Shown: positions 27,354 through 35,655 of the stretch, piece by piece
Layout of the letters: the number at the start of each line of letters is the position of its first letter
How positions within the stretch are numbered: the stretch's first letter is position 1
Assembly (NCBI RefSeq): GCF_018304825.1
Contig: NZ_CP072648.1
Coordinates: forward strand, 1,719,501 to 1,783,500
Source: Chloracidobacterium validum
GTDB taxonomy: Bacteria > Acidobacteriota > Blastocatellia > Chloracidobacteriales > Chloracidobacteriaceae
DNA: 64,000 nt
Direction: 5' to 3'
Made by a program: the position numbers and the translations under genes
Notes under the pieces: generated by a model
Databases searched by the model: none
What the model was told of the DNA's origin: nothing
Seen by the model: only the letters and a program-made list of their open reading frames with translations

Positions 27354-28148
27354 CTAAGCATGCGCAGGCTCGTCTTCGTGACCGTGGTCATCATGCGGCA
27401 CGGTTTCACTCAGGTAAATAATCGCCAGTTGGACAAAAATGAAGGTCTGCACCACCGCCACAAACGTCCCCAGCAGCATGGGCAGGATCGGGACGAGGAT
27501 TTGGTAAATCGTGCCAAAGGCAATGCCGAGCTGCTCATCCACGAACATGTTGATCATCAAGCGCAGGGCCAGCGTGGCGGGACGAATGGCGTTGCTAAAC
27601 ATCTCGAAGATGAAAATGATGCCGCCCATGATGGCCATCAATCCGGCGGTCAGCCCGCCCGTGAAGTGCTTCAGATAACCTAGCCCCTGTTGGGCAAAGC
27701 CCATGAACATGTAGTAGATGAATGTCATCAGCCCCAGCGCCAAGGTGACGTTGAAGTTCGCCGTGGGCGACTCAAACAGCGGAAACAACCCCATCAGGTT
27801 CGAGGTCAGGATGAGCGCCGCCAGGGGAAGCAAATAAGACAAGTATTTGAAGCCATACTGCCCGGTGGATTGCTCCACCATATCGCGCACCTGAAGCACG
27901 ATGATCTCGACGATCTGCTGCCCAAAACTGGGCTTGTCAACCGAAGGCTTGCCAACCAGCAGCTTGAAACCGACGACGCAGATCACGGCCGCGATGAGGA
28001 GCATGATGACATGACCGGGAAGTTCCCGGTCGGAAAGGCCGGTCAGGTGGTGAATTTGTTCGACCAGCCACGGGTGCGGATGGGCGGCCCCTTCATCAGC
28101 CAGGGCCAGCGGCCAGGGAAAACCTACAATGGACGAAACCATAGTCAT
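27354..28148 (-). CDS. atpB: F0F1 ATP synthase subunit a
   Basis: 264 residues, five or six membrane helices. The conserved proton-channel helices are present: LTSNLMGLFPLFESPTANFN and, with the essential Arg, MFSNAIRPATLALRLMINMF; the last helix is AVVQTFIFVQLAIIYLSE. The C-terminal tail is His/Asp/Glu-rich (HDDHGHEDEPAHA). The start overlaps the atpI stop (ATGA). A 227-base gap separates it from the chosen atpE start. Confidence 0.95.
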   Translation of the reverse strand: MTMVSSIVGFPWPLALADEGAAHPHPWLVEQIHHLTGLSDRELPGHVIMLLIAAVICVVGFKLLVGKPSVDKPSFGQQIVEIIVLQVRDMVEQSTGQYGFKYLSYLLPLAALILTSNLMGLFPLFESPTANFNVTLALGLMTFIYYMFMGFAQQGLGYLKHFTGGLTAGLMAIMGGIIFIFEMFSNAIRPATLALRLMINMFVDEQLGIAFGTIYQILVPILPMLLGTFVAVVQTFIFVQLAIIYLSETVPHDDHGHEDEPAHA

Positions 28149-28624
28149 TGTTCATGTTCCAAAGTTACGTGACCGGCGCGGTCCAGCCCATATCTCACCT
28201 GCACCAGGGCTTCAGCGATGACGGCCAACGGCAATGCGAAAAGGCCGCATACTATGGCAACTGGCGGGACGAATGCAACCTGGATGGACAGCCAGATGAC
28301 CACGCCAATTACGATCCAGCGCAGAAAAAACTTACCCATCTGCCAGCGCGACGGTTTGCCTCCGATGGAGGTCGTCGCCGCGACGATGGAGCGCAAGCTA
28401 GCTTGCATCCAAAGAAAGTTGAGGTAGGCCAGTGCCCCACCCAGCGCCACGCCGACGCCGACGCCCCATCGCCACCACATTCCGGCCGCCAGCGCCAGGC
28501 CGGCGGCGATGACGCACGTCAACCAGCGAACGCGCCGCTCGGTCGCCAGCGGACTGACCGGCGATGTGTCGAGCAGGGCTGGCTCCGGCGTGGATTCCGG
28601 GGTTGGTTCCAGGGAAAGCGCCAT
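28145..28624 (-). CDS. atpI: ATP synthase subunit I-like membrane protein
   Basis: 159 residues with four hydrophobic helices (LTCVIAAGLALAAGMWW, GVALGGALAYLNFLWMQ, WIVIGVVIWLSIQVAFV, AIVCGLFALPLAVIAEALV). The length, the LGGALAYLNF motif and the position directly before atpB match AtpI, which helps assemble the c ring. The N-terminal 30 residues are Pro/Thr-rich. Overlaps atpB by four bases and lies six bases after the NtrC-type gene. Confidence 0.78.
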   Translation of the reverse strand: MALSLEPTPESTPEPALLDTSPVSPLATERRVRWLTCVIAAGLALAAGMWWRWGVGVGVALGGALAYLNFLWMQASLRSIVAATTSIGGKPSRWQMGKFFLRWIVIGVVIWLSIQVAFVPPVAIVCGLFALPLAVIAEALVQVRYGLDRAGHVTLEHEQ

Positions 28625-28630
28625 GGCGGA

Positions 28631-29995
28631 CTACTCAGGCTCAGAAACTGGCGCGTCGCCTGAGCGGCGCAACCCAAACTTTTCCAGTCGGTACTGAAGT
28701 GTGCGGAACGTCAACCCCAGGAGCTTGGCGGCGCGGGTGATGTTCCAGTCGGTTTTTTCCATGGCCTGAATGATGAGTGAGCGCTCGACTTCCTCAAACG
28801 AGATGCCTTCTGGTGGCAGCCGGAATTGAAAAGACGGGGCGGCTTCAGCCTCCGGCAGTCCGGCCGCCTGGCGGATTTCAACCGGCAGGTCTTCCAGGCC
28901 GAGCATATCCCCCTCGCATAACAAAGCGGCCCGCTTGAGGGCTGATTCGAGCTGGCGGACGTTGCCTGGCCAGTCATAGGCTTGCAAAACTTGGAGCGCC
29001 GCCGGGGTTATCGTGTAGTGATTTGGGCCGCGTGACTGTCGCGCCAGAAAACACTCGACCAATAGCGGGATGTCATCCCGCCGGTCGCGCAACGGTGGCA
29101 AGTGGATTGGAATTACGTTGAGTCGGTAGTAGAGGTCTTCACGAAAGGTCTTGGCTGCCACCATGGCTTCCAATGGACGATTCGTCGCTGCCACGACCCG
29201 GACATCCACCTTGATGACTTTGGTCGAACCGACGCGCTGCACTTCACCTTCCTGGAGAGCGCGCAAGAGTTTGGCCTGGAGCGCCACGTTGAGTTCACCG
29301 ATTTCGTCAAGAAAGAGTGTTCCCCGGTCGGCGACTTCAAACAGCCCCTTCTTTTCGGCAACCGCGCCGGTGAACGCGCCTTTCTCGTGGCCGAAGAGTT
29401 CGGATTCAAGCAGGTTTTCGTTGATGGCCGCGCAGTTGACGACGTGAAAGACGGCCGCGGCACGCGGACTGTGCCGATGAAGCGCCCGCGCGACGAGTTC
29501 CTTGCCCGTCCCGCTTTCACCCCGCACGAGCACGGTTTCATCCGAGACCGCCACCTTGAGGATCATCTTTTTCAGCTTCTGCATTGGCTCGCTCGCACCG
29601 ACTAGGTCATCATCGAGCGCGTCCAGGCGGGACAGGGCTTGCGTCAGCACTGCCAGCAAACGCTCACGGTCGAGTGGTTTTTCCAGATAATCCACAGCCC
29701 CCAGACGCAAGGCCTCCTTGACGGATTCAATCGAACCATGCGCCGTCATCAGGATCACCAGTTGGGAAGCGTCGGCTTGTGTGAGCGCGCGGAGCAAATC
29801 CAACCCGCTTTGCCCTCCCATTTTGAGGTCGGTCAGCACCAGATCGAACCGCTCGGCTTTGGTCATCCGCAGGGCGGCTTCGGCGCTGGGCGCGGTCGCC
29901 GTCCGGTAGCCTTCTGCCGACAGGATCATGTCCAAGATGTCGCGCTGATTTTGTTCGTCATCTACGATGAGAATGCTTCGCTTCGTCGGCGTCAT
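28631..29995 (-). CDS. NtrC-family sigma-54-dependent response regulator
   Basis: 454 residues. Receiver domain with DDE at 12-14, phosphoacceptor D56 (VLTDLKM) and K106 (LEKPLD). An AAA+ domain has Walker A GESGTGKE (159-166), the sigma-54 contact loop GAFTGA (206-211) and Walker B GTLFLDEI (225-232). The C-terminal Fis-type helix-turn-helix is NITRAAKLLGLTFRTLQYRL. Complete and likely active. The partner kinase is not in the window. It is 17 bases after the dnaE N-half gene and 6 bases before atpI, an unusual position for such a regulator. Confidence 0.95.
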   Translation of the reverse strand: MTPTKRSILIVDDEQNQRDILDMILSAEGYRTATAPSAEAALRMTKAERFDLVLTDLKMGGQSGLDLLRALTQADASQLVILMTAHGSIESVKEALRLGAVDYLEKPLDRERLLAVLTQALSRLDALDDDLVGASEPMQKLKKMILKVAVSDETVLVRGESGTGKELVARALHRHSPRAAAVFHVVNCAAINENLLESELFGHEKGAFTGAVAEKKGLFEVADRGTLFLDEIGELNVALQAKLLRALQEGEVQRVGSTKVIKVDVRVVAATNRPLEAMVAAKTFREDLYYRLNVIPIHLPPLRDRRDDIPLLVECFLARQSRGPNHYTITPAALQVLQAYDWPGNVRQLESALKRAALLCEGDMLGLEDLPVEIRQAAGLPEAEAAPSFQFRLPPEGISFEEVERSLIIQAMEKTDWNITRAAKLLGLTFRTLQYRLEKFGLRRSGDAPVSEPE

Positions 29996-30012
29996 CGTTC
30001 ACTTTGCGAGGT

Positions 30013-30480
30013 TCAATGTCCAGGCGAACCGGCCGCGCGTGCGCCGGGCAACGGCAACGTCCGCGCAGCTACTGCTTCTGGCTGGACACGGTCTGGCCGA
30101 ACACTTGCCGGCTCGTCCCAAGCATAGAGCGCCAGACCGCGCGCGAGAATGTCCCGCAACGGCAGAAACACCGCCTGCCCATCGGCATCGCGGGTGTAGA
30201 ACTTATGGTCGAGCGTGCAGCGCAGGGTTCGCCCATCCTCCAGCTCAACTTCAACCACGTCTTTTTCGCCCGTCGGGAAGGCGTCCACCAGTTCGTTCAA
30301 GACCACGGCCTGACCGTCCCAGCTATAGGTCTGAAGTGGCGCCTGATGAGCCGCGGACTGGGGCGCTTCCACGTCCTGGCCGGCGACCCTGGATGCGCTC
30401 TCTAAGCGGGTGACCAGTTCCCCGACTGTCACGGCTTCGCCCGTCGCCGCATCCACCAGGGTGGCATCGCCGGTGACGCA
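30013..30480 (-). other. Candidate split-intein N-fragment within dnaE
   Basis: 155 codons from Cys766 to the stop. The first residue is Cys (nucleophile of the first splicing step) in a block-A-like CVTGDATLVDAATGEAVTVG. Block B reads VEVELEDGRTLRCTLDHKFY with the TxxH motif (T89, H92 of the fragment), followed by a hydrophobic LPLRDILARGLALYAWD as at the end of DnaE-type Int-N. There is no endonuclease domain and no C-terminal His-Asn block. Cyanobacterial Int-N fragments are of similar size (about 100-125). The junction after FNK puts Ser of SHS at +1, a permitted splicing residue. Confidence 0.82.
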
Positions 30481-32775
30481 CTTGTTGAAGGCATAGTCGG
30501 CAAAACCTTCGAGCTGTTGCCAGAGCTTTTCGAGCTTGGCCCGGTCGTGCCCGCGCTCAACAGCCTGCGCTATGAACTTGGCTTTGTGGGCATCGAGTTC
30601 CTCACGCTTTTTCTTTCCCATGGCGCGGCGGACCAAGTCGGCTTCGCCCAGCGAATAGCCCGCCAACTGCTGGAAAATCGCCATGATTTGCTCCTGAAAC
30701 ACCGGCACGCCATAGGTCGTTTCCAAGACGCCTTTCAGCTCTTTGAAATCGTACGTCACGCGCCGCCGTCCATGGCGTCGCTCGATGTAGTCGTCCACCA
30801 TGCCTGAATCAAGCGGGCCGGGCCGGTAAAGGGCATTGAGCGCTACAATGTCATCCAAGCCGCTGGGCTTGAGGCGGCGCGCAATTTCACTAATCCCATC
30901 GCCCTCAAACTGAAAGACCGCGTTTGTCTTGCCGTCGGCAAACATTTTTAGCGCCGCTGGGTCATCCACGGGAATGGTCGTCAAGTCGGGGCGCGTGCCG
31001 GTTTCCTTCTCGATGCTGGCGAGGCAGTCCTCGATGATGGTCAGCGTCGTCAGCCCAAGAAAATCCATCTTGAGCATGCCGGCCTTTTCGAGGTCATTCA
31101 TGTTGTACTGCGTCGCGGTGACTTCGACTTCCCCACGTTCACGGTCGCGGGTCTTGGTCTTGAAAACCGGCACAAGTTCGTGAACCGGCCGGGGCGAAAT
31201 CACCACGCCAGCAGCATGGATGGACGAATGCCGCGCCCCACCTTCCAACCGCTGGGCCAGGTCAATCAGACGTTTGACTTCGGGTTTCCTGTCATAAGCT
31301 TCTTTGAGTTCGGGCACCATTTTGAGCGCGTCAGCAATCGAGACGTTGCGCCCACGCTGCGGCGGCGGAATGAGCTTGGCAATCTTCTCAACCTCCGGGT
31401 AGGGCATTTCCAGCACGCGCCCCACATCCTTGATGACCGCGCGCGAGGCCATGGTTCCAAACGTCGCAATCTGTGAGACGTTCTCGCGTCCATAAAACTG
31501 ACTGACGTACTCAATGACCGTGCTACGCCCACGCATGCAGAAGTCCACATCAATGTCCGGCATCGAGACGCGCTCAGGATTCAAAAAGCGCTCGAAAAGC
31601 AAATCGTGGGCAATCGGGTCCACATCGGTAATGTGGAGCGCGTAGGCTACCAGTGAACCGGCCGCGCTGCCCCGCCCCGGCCCAACCGGGATGCCGCGCT
31701 CACGCGCATGGCGGATGAAGTCCCAGACAATGAGGAAGTAGCCTTCATAGCCCATGCGCTCGATGATGCCGATTTCGTAGTCGAGTCGCGCTTGATATTT
31801 CTCCGGCTCGGCCGAAGCATTTTGGCGCAGGCGTTCATCGAGGCCGCAGCGCGTGACATGCTCGAAATAACTCGTCAGTGTGAAGCCTTCGGGAACCGGA
31901 AACACCGGCAAGTAGTTTGGCGACTTGCCAAACTCAAAGGTGCACATTTCGGCAATCCGCAGCGTGTTGCGCAGCGCCTCCGGGTTTTCGTTCCCCCACA
32001 GCGCCCACATTTCTTCCTGGCTCTTGACGTAGTGGTCCGGCGAGTAGTGAAAGCTTGCCTCGCGCAGTGGCTTGCCGGTCTGGAGGCACAGGAGCGCGCG
32101 GTGCGCTTCGTGGTCGGCTTCTGTTAGGAAATGGGCGTCGTTGGTCACGACCAACGGCACATCGAGCCGCTCGGCAATTTCGGTGAGCGCGCGATTGACC
32201 TTGGTTTGCGCCTCCTCAACGCCACGGTGCAACTGAAGCTCAAGGAAGTAGCGCCCGCGCCCAAAGATTTCATTGTATTCGCCAACCTCGCAGGCCGCCC
32301 GATCCGGCTTGTCGCGTAAAATGAGCGAGGCCGGCACGCCCGACATGCAAGCCGACAGCGCCACCAAACCTTCCCGGTGGGCGTGAAGCACTTCCTTGTC
32401 AATCCGCGGCTTGTAGTAGTACCCCTCGGTGTAGCCCAGCGACGCCAACTTGACGAGGTTTTTATAGCCCGTTTCGTCGGTGGCCAACAGAATCAGGTGA
32501 TTGGTTCCGCGCTCGCCTTCGGTGTCAAGCTTCCCACGGTCATGGCGGGAGCCACGCGCCACATAAGCCTCCATGCCGATAATTGGCTTGACGCCAACCT
32601 TTTTCATGGCGTTGGCAAAGCCCATCGCGCCAAACATGTTGCCGTGGTCGGTGACAGCCATGGCGCTGAATCCCAGGCGCTGGGCCTGTTCGGCTAATGC
32701 GCCGTGCTGAATGGCGCCATCGAGCAAGCTGTAATCAGAATGCAGATGCAAGTGGACGAAGTCTTTTGTTGCCAT
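30013..32775 (-). CDS. dnaE: DNA polymerase III alpha subunit, N-terminal half fused to an N-terminal intein fragment
   Basis: 920 residues starting at the ATG giving MATKDFVHLHLHSDYSLLDG. The PHP domain (H8, H10, H12) is followed by the polymerase core with catalytic D407 and D409 (PDIDVDF) and D571 (KMDFLGLTTLTII). The polymerase sequence is normal up to GFADYAFNK (residue 765). In normal DnaE this runs on into SHSAAYG; here it continues CVTGDATLVDAATG and ends 155 residues later. The remaining ~350 residues (fingers end, HhH, OB fold) are absent, and the next gene starts 17 bases on. The layout is that of a split-intein DnaE-N gene, so a second gene with the C-half is predicted elsewhere in the genome. 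Confidence 0.9.
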   Translation of the reverse strand: MATKDFVHLHLHSDYSLLDGAIQHGALAEQAQRLGFSAMAVTDHGNMFGAMGFANAMKKVGVKPIIGMEAYVARGSRHDRGKLDTEGERGTNHLILLATDETGYKNLVKLASLGYTEGYYYKPRIDKEVLHAHREGLVALSACMSGVPASLILRDKPDRAACEVGEYNEIFGRGRYFLELQLHRGVEEAQTKVNRALTEIAERLDVPLVVTNDAHFLTEADHEAHRALLCLQTGKPLREASFHYSPDHYVKSQEEMWALWGNENPEALRNTLRIAEMCTFEFGKSPNYLPVFPVPEGFTLTSYFEHVTRCGLDERLRQNASAEPEKYQARLDYEIGIIERMGYEGYFLIVWDFIRHARERGIPVGPGRGSAAGSLVAYALHITDVDPIAHDLLFERFLNPERVSMPDIDVDFCMRGRSTVIEYVSQFYGRENVSQIATFGTMASRAVIKDVGRVLEMPYPEVEKIAKLIPPPQRGRNVSIADALKMVPELKEAYDRKPEVKRLIDLAQRLEGGARHSSIHAAGVVISPRPVHELVPVFKTKTRDRERGEVEVTATQYNMNDLEKAGMLKMDFLGLTTLTIIEDCLASIEKETGTRPDLTTIPVDDPAALKMFADGKTNAVFQFEGDGISEIARRLKPSGLDDIVALNALYRPGPLDSGMVDDYIERRHGRRRVTYDFKELKGVLETTYGVPVFQEQIMAIFQQLAGYSLGEADLVRRAMGKKKREELDAHKAKFIAQAVERGHDRAKLEKLWQQLEGFADYAFNKCVTGDATLVDAATGEAVTVGELVTRLESASRVAGQDVEAPQSAAHQAPLQTYSWDGQAVVLNELVDAFPTGEKDVVEVELEDGRTLRCTLDHKFYTRDADGQAVFLPLRDILARGLALYAWDEPASVRPDRVQPEAVAARTLPLPGARAAGSPGH

Positions 32776-33076
32776 AAGCGTGAAGCGCAACCGTGAGGTA
32801 GAGTAAACCAAGCGGCAAACAAAAAAAGAAACCCGAGCCAGTGCCGCAATCGAATGCCATAGCCCGATTGGGATCACTGACGACGACCGGAGCGTACCTA
32901 TTCTTACCTACTGGCGCAAATCGGTTGCCGAGTGACTAGAAGCTTGAGCGCAAAAGCGCAAACGTGTGGCGCAAGCTTACAGCCGCGTCACACGTTTGCG
33001 CTTGCCCCGCGCCGGCTGGCGATTGCCGGGTCAGGTTCGCGTCGCCTTGTTCAGTGCCAGCGTTCCAAAGCGCGCA
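32776..33076. other. Intergenic region between dnaE and bchX
   Basis: 301 bases with no credible gene. It holds the bchX terminator hairpin (32954-33003) and, nearer 32776, the presumed leader and promoter of the dnaE-to-atpE run, for which no convincing -35/-10 pair was found. Confidence 0.6.
32950..33003 (-). terminator. Large hairpin terminator after bchX
   Basis: Perfect 15-bp inverted repeat (AAGCGCAAACGTGTG at 32954-32968 with 32989-33003) around a 20-base loop, followed on the minus strand by TTTT; 73 bases past the bchX stop. The stem is longer than needed for termination and may also stabilise the mRNA. Confidence 0.72.
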
Positions 33077-33961
33077 CTAAATCACCATGCACGCCAACTG
33101 CGACGGGATGAGGTCTTCCTCCAGGGCTGGGTCAAGTCCGCCTAGGCTGCGCGTTCGCATGATGTCACTGGAGAAAGCCTCGAAATCCACGGCTTTAGGG
33201 AGCTTGGGCGTGCCATGGAGGATGGCCCATTCAATGTCTTCAAAGTAACCCCGGTGTTTCGGGTCATCTGAAATCAACTGGAAGGCCATACTCCGGTTGC
33301 GGATTTCGTCTGACAACGGAATGCTGGTAATGATGTCAATCCCAGCCTCGCGCGCGTACCGCTCACCCCAACCAGAGCCGTCGTCACGGTTGACCACCAT
33401 TCCCAAAACGCGCGTTGCCCCGCCCTGTTCGGCAAAGTAGCGAACCGCGCCGCACAAGTTGTTGACGACATAGAGCGCCTGGTGATCATTGCCGCCAATC
33501 AGGATGATGTCCCGCACCATGGACTTGGCAATGGGCGTTCCAAAGCCGCCACAGACGACATCCCCAAGAAAGTCGTAAATGACGTAGTCAAACTCCCAAT
33601 CCTCAAAACCCATTTGCGACAGCAAATCAAAGCTCAACGTGATGCCGCGTCCGCCGCAACCGCGTCCGACTTCAGGCCCGCCGAGTTCCATGGCAAAGAC
33701 GCCATGGCGTTTGAACACAACTTCACTAATGGGGGGCACGAGACTTGCCGCTTTGGCTTCTTGGCGCAATGCCCAGGCTTCAAGCAGCGTGGGCAGTGAC
33801 TTGCCACCAAAGAGCAACGCGGTAGAGTCGTGCTTCGGATCACACCCGATCTGGAGAACGCGGTGCGACTTGCCAGCCAAGTAATAACTGAGATTTGAGG
33901 TAATGAAAGACTTTCCACTTCCGCCCTTACCATAAATGGCAACAACGCGACGTGCTGACAT
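33077..33961 (-). CDS. bchX: Chlorophyllide a reductase iron protein BchX
   Basis: 294-residue nitrogenase-like iron protein that passes electrons to BchYZ in bacteriochlorophyll synthesis. P-loop YGKGGSGKSF, switch IGCDPKHDSTALLFGGK, and the two [4Fe-4S] cysteines in LGGPEVGRGCGGRG and LGDVVCGGFG. The ALLFGGKSLPT stretch and the ELGGPEVGRGCGGRG form fit BchX better than BchL (which has TLTGF) or NifH. It is shorter than purple-bacterial BchX at both ends. A GGGAGG site is seven bases before the ATG. No other pigment gene is adjacent; bchY and bchZ must be elsewhere. Confidence 0.88.
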   Translation of the reverse strand: MSARRVVAIYGKGGSGKSFITSNLSYYLAGKSHRVLQIGCDPKHDSTALLFGGKSLPTLLEAWALRQEAKAASLVPPISEVVFKRHGVFAMELGGPEVGRGCGGRGITLSFDLLSQMGFEDWEFDYVIYDFLGDVVCGGFGTPIAKSMVRDIILIGGNDHQALYVVNNLCGAVRYFAEQGGATRVLGMVVNRDDGSGWGERYAREAGIDIITSIPLSDEIRNRSMAFQLISDDPKHRGYFEDIEWAILHGTPKLPKAVDFEAFSSDIMRTRSLGGLDPALEEDLIPSQLACMVI

Positions 33962-34428
33962 GAGGCATCCTCCCTAGGGAAGATTTGGCTCTTCGGCGCC
34001 GTGGGGAAGAACGTGTCGAGACGTTACAACGCAGGAAGCAGCGTCCACCGGACGCCTACCATCAACCTACATCCAGCCTGCGATTGGGCAAAAGGTTTTT
34101 GCCGTTTACCCAGGAGAGGTTGCGTGAGAGCACGTCTGAAACGTCAGGGTTGACCGCCCGCCCAGCAGATGGCGGGAGCATCGGGGGCAACGAACCACCC
34201 AGAAACGCCTTCCACGCCATCGCCCATCGAGAGGGTCGAAGCGGAGGTTTCGGTAAACCTTGCCCTCAAGCCACACCAAGCAATCACTCAAGCAATCACT
34301 CAAGCAATCACCACTGACGCGAAGACCGATGGCAAGGACACCTCGGCGTTGCGAAGTCCTTCAAAACGACAGTACATTACGCGCGCGCAACACAATGCGC
34401 ATCGGTCGAAATCGGGAGGCGCGTTTCG
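33962..34428. other. Divergent intergenic region between bchX and the zinc-ribbon gene
   Basis: 467 bases. Short frames in it have no recognisable protein and poor codon use. It contains a 12-bp triple repeat (34277-34312) and must carry the promoters for both flanking genes, though no clear hexamer pair was found. Confidence 0.5.
34277..34312 (+). repeat. Triple 12-bp tandem repeat
   Basis: CAAGCAATCACT repeated three times head to tail; the last copy ends in CC. Non-coding, 117 bases before the GTG of the zinc-ribbon gene. Confidence 0.8.
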
Positions 34429-34824
34429 GTGCCGCATGCTAACTTTTGCCCAGCTTGTGGCGAAGCTATTCCACCAGTACCTGACACCTGGCAGTCGCAC
34501 GGACGCGCGGCCCTTCTCGGCCGTCGCTGCCCGGCGTGTGGCTACCGCCTGGATGGGCCGCAGTGGAAGACCTTCGGACTCGGACTGATCCTCGGGCTAG
34601 CGGCTGGCGTCGGCAACACCGTTTGGCAGGCAGTCCACCCACCGCCTCCCTTACCTCCACTGACAACCAGCCAAGCGCTCATGACTGCCGGACCGACTGA
34701 AATGCCAGCCGCGACAATCTCACGGGAGCGGCATCGCTGTGGAGCGAAAACGAAAAAAGGGACGCCGTGCCAGCGGTGGGTCAACGGTACGACCGGCTAC
34801 TGTTGGCAGCACCGGACAGACTGA
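34429..34824 (+). CDS. Zinc-ribbon membrane protein with C-terminal Cys/His cluster
   Basis: 131 residues from a GTG start preceded by GGGAGG nine bases upstream. The N-terminal zinc ribbon is [10 protein letters not shown]...[10 protein letters not shown]. One membrane helix ([18 protein letters not shown]) and a Pro-rich linker follow. The C-terminal module [20 protein letters not shown] then YCWQHR has the C-x9-C...C-x2-H pattern of a small DUF5763-like metal-binding motif. Function unknown. The stop lies 34 bases before the rnhB start. Confidence 0.68.
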   Translation: MPHANFCPACGEAIPPVPDTWQSHGRAALLGRRCPACGYRLDGPQWKTFGLGLILGLAAGVGNTVWQAVHPPPPLPPLTTSQALMTAGPTEMPAATISRERHRCGAKTKKGTPCQRWVNGTTGYCWQHRTD

Positions 34825-34858
34825 GCCAGACAGACAAGGGCACGGGACAAATCACGCT

Positions 34859-35503
34859 ATGCCAAGCCGCGCACACCCCACAGATGAGTTTGAAGCGCCG
34901 CTCTGGGCGCAAGGCGTCCACGATGTGGCCGGTCTGGATGAAGCTGGACGGGGCGCATGGGCAGGACCTGTCGTCGCCGCAGCCGTCATCCTTAGACCAG
35001 ACGCCCTGCCTAACGGACTCAACGACTCCAAGCAACTCACTCCAGCTCACCGCGAGCGGCTTTATGTCCAATTGGAGGCCGTCGCCGCCGGGATTGGCAT
35101 CGGCGTGGTGAGCGCGGAAGTCATTGACCAAATCAATATCCTTGAGGCGACTCGCCAAGCCATGCGACAGGCGCTTCAGTGTCTCCCCCGCCAGCCCAGA
35201 TTTCTTTTACTTGATGCCGTTGACCTACCGGACATTGCCATTCCACAGCGCGCCATTGTGCACGGAGACGCGCGTTCACTTTCCATTGCCGCGGCTTCAA
35301 TCATCGCCAAAGTCTATCGTGACCGCCTGATGACGGCCCTGGATGCCCAATATCCACCGTATGGATTCGCACGTCATAAAGGCTATGGAACAGCTTACCA
35401 TCGGCAAGTACTAGCGTCCCATGGTCCACTGCCGATTCACCGGATGACATTTCGCGGAGTCATCCCTCAATCCAGTTTTCCACTGCTTGAGACAAAAGGC
35501 TAA
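34859..35503 (+). CDS. rnhB: Ribonuclease HII
   Basis: Cuts RNA in RNA/DNA hybrids and single ribonucleotides in DNA. 214 residues from [14 protein letters not shown]. The first catalytic Asp-Glu pair is in [34 protein letters not shown], the third acidic residue in LLLDAVDLP, and [14 protein letters not shown] (with a further conserved acidic residue) follow, then [14 protein letters not shown]. All the motifs of the RNase HII family are in place. An upstream in-frame ATG at 34739 would overlap the previous gene and add a basic non-family tail, so 34859 is preferred. Confidence 0.94.
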   Translation: MPSRAHPTDEFEAPLWAQGVHDVAGLDEAGRGAWAGPVVAAAVILRPDALPNGLNDSKQLTPAHRERLYVQLEAVAAGIGIGVVSAEVIDQINILEATRQAMRQALQCLPRQPRFLLLDAVDLPDIAIPQRAIVHGDARSLSIAAASIIAKVYRDRLMTALDAQYPPYGFARHKGYGTAYHRQVLASHGPLPIHRMTFRGVIPQSSFPLLETKG

Positions 35504-35552
35504 CTTATTGATTTAACTGAACTTTGCGAAAGCGGCAAGCCTATTCTAGCAT

Positions 35553-35581
35553 TTGACAGTCCAGGACTCTTGTGATATTTT
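35553..35581 (+). promoter_or_regulatory. Sigma-70 promoter of the TPR gene
   Basis: Consensus -35 TTGACA (35553-35558), 17-base spacer, -10 TATTTT (35576-35581). It implies a leader of about 68 bases before the ATG, which has a GGGAG site seven bases upstream. Confidence 0.6.
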
Positions 35582-35655
35582 CGCCCACCTATCATCCTTG
35601 AGCCTCCGTCGTCGCAAAATCTTTCGGCGGCGTTTACCGCGACGGGAGCAACGCC

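Noticed and set aside
29996-30120. Possible frameshift that would restore the rest of dnaE
   Set aside because: The NtrC-type gene starts 17 bases after the stop, and no DnaE C-terminal sequence occurs in any frame downstream, so it is a true end.
33985-34317. Open frame of 110 codons in the bchX upstream gap
   Set aside because: Sequence is Arg/Ser/His-rich without pattern, and its end is made of the tandem repeat; no ribosome binding site.
34739-34858. Longer N-terminus for rnhB
   Set aside because: It would overlap the zinc-ribbon gene and adds a basic stretch not found in RNase HII.
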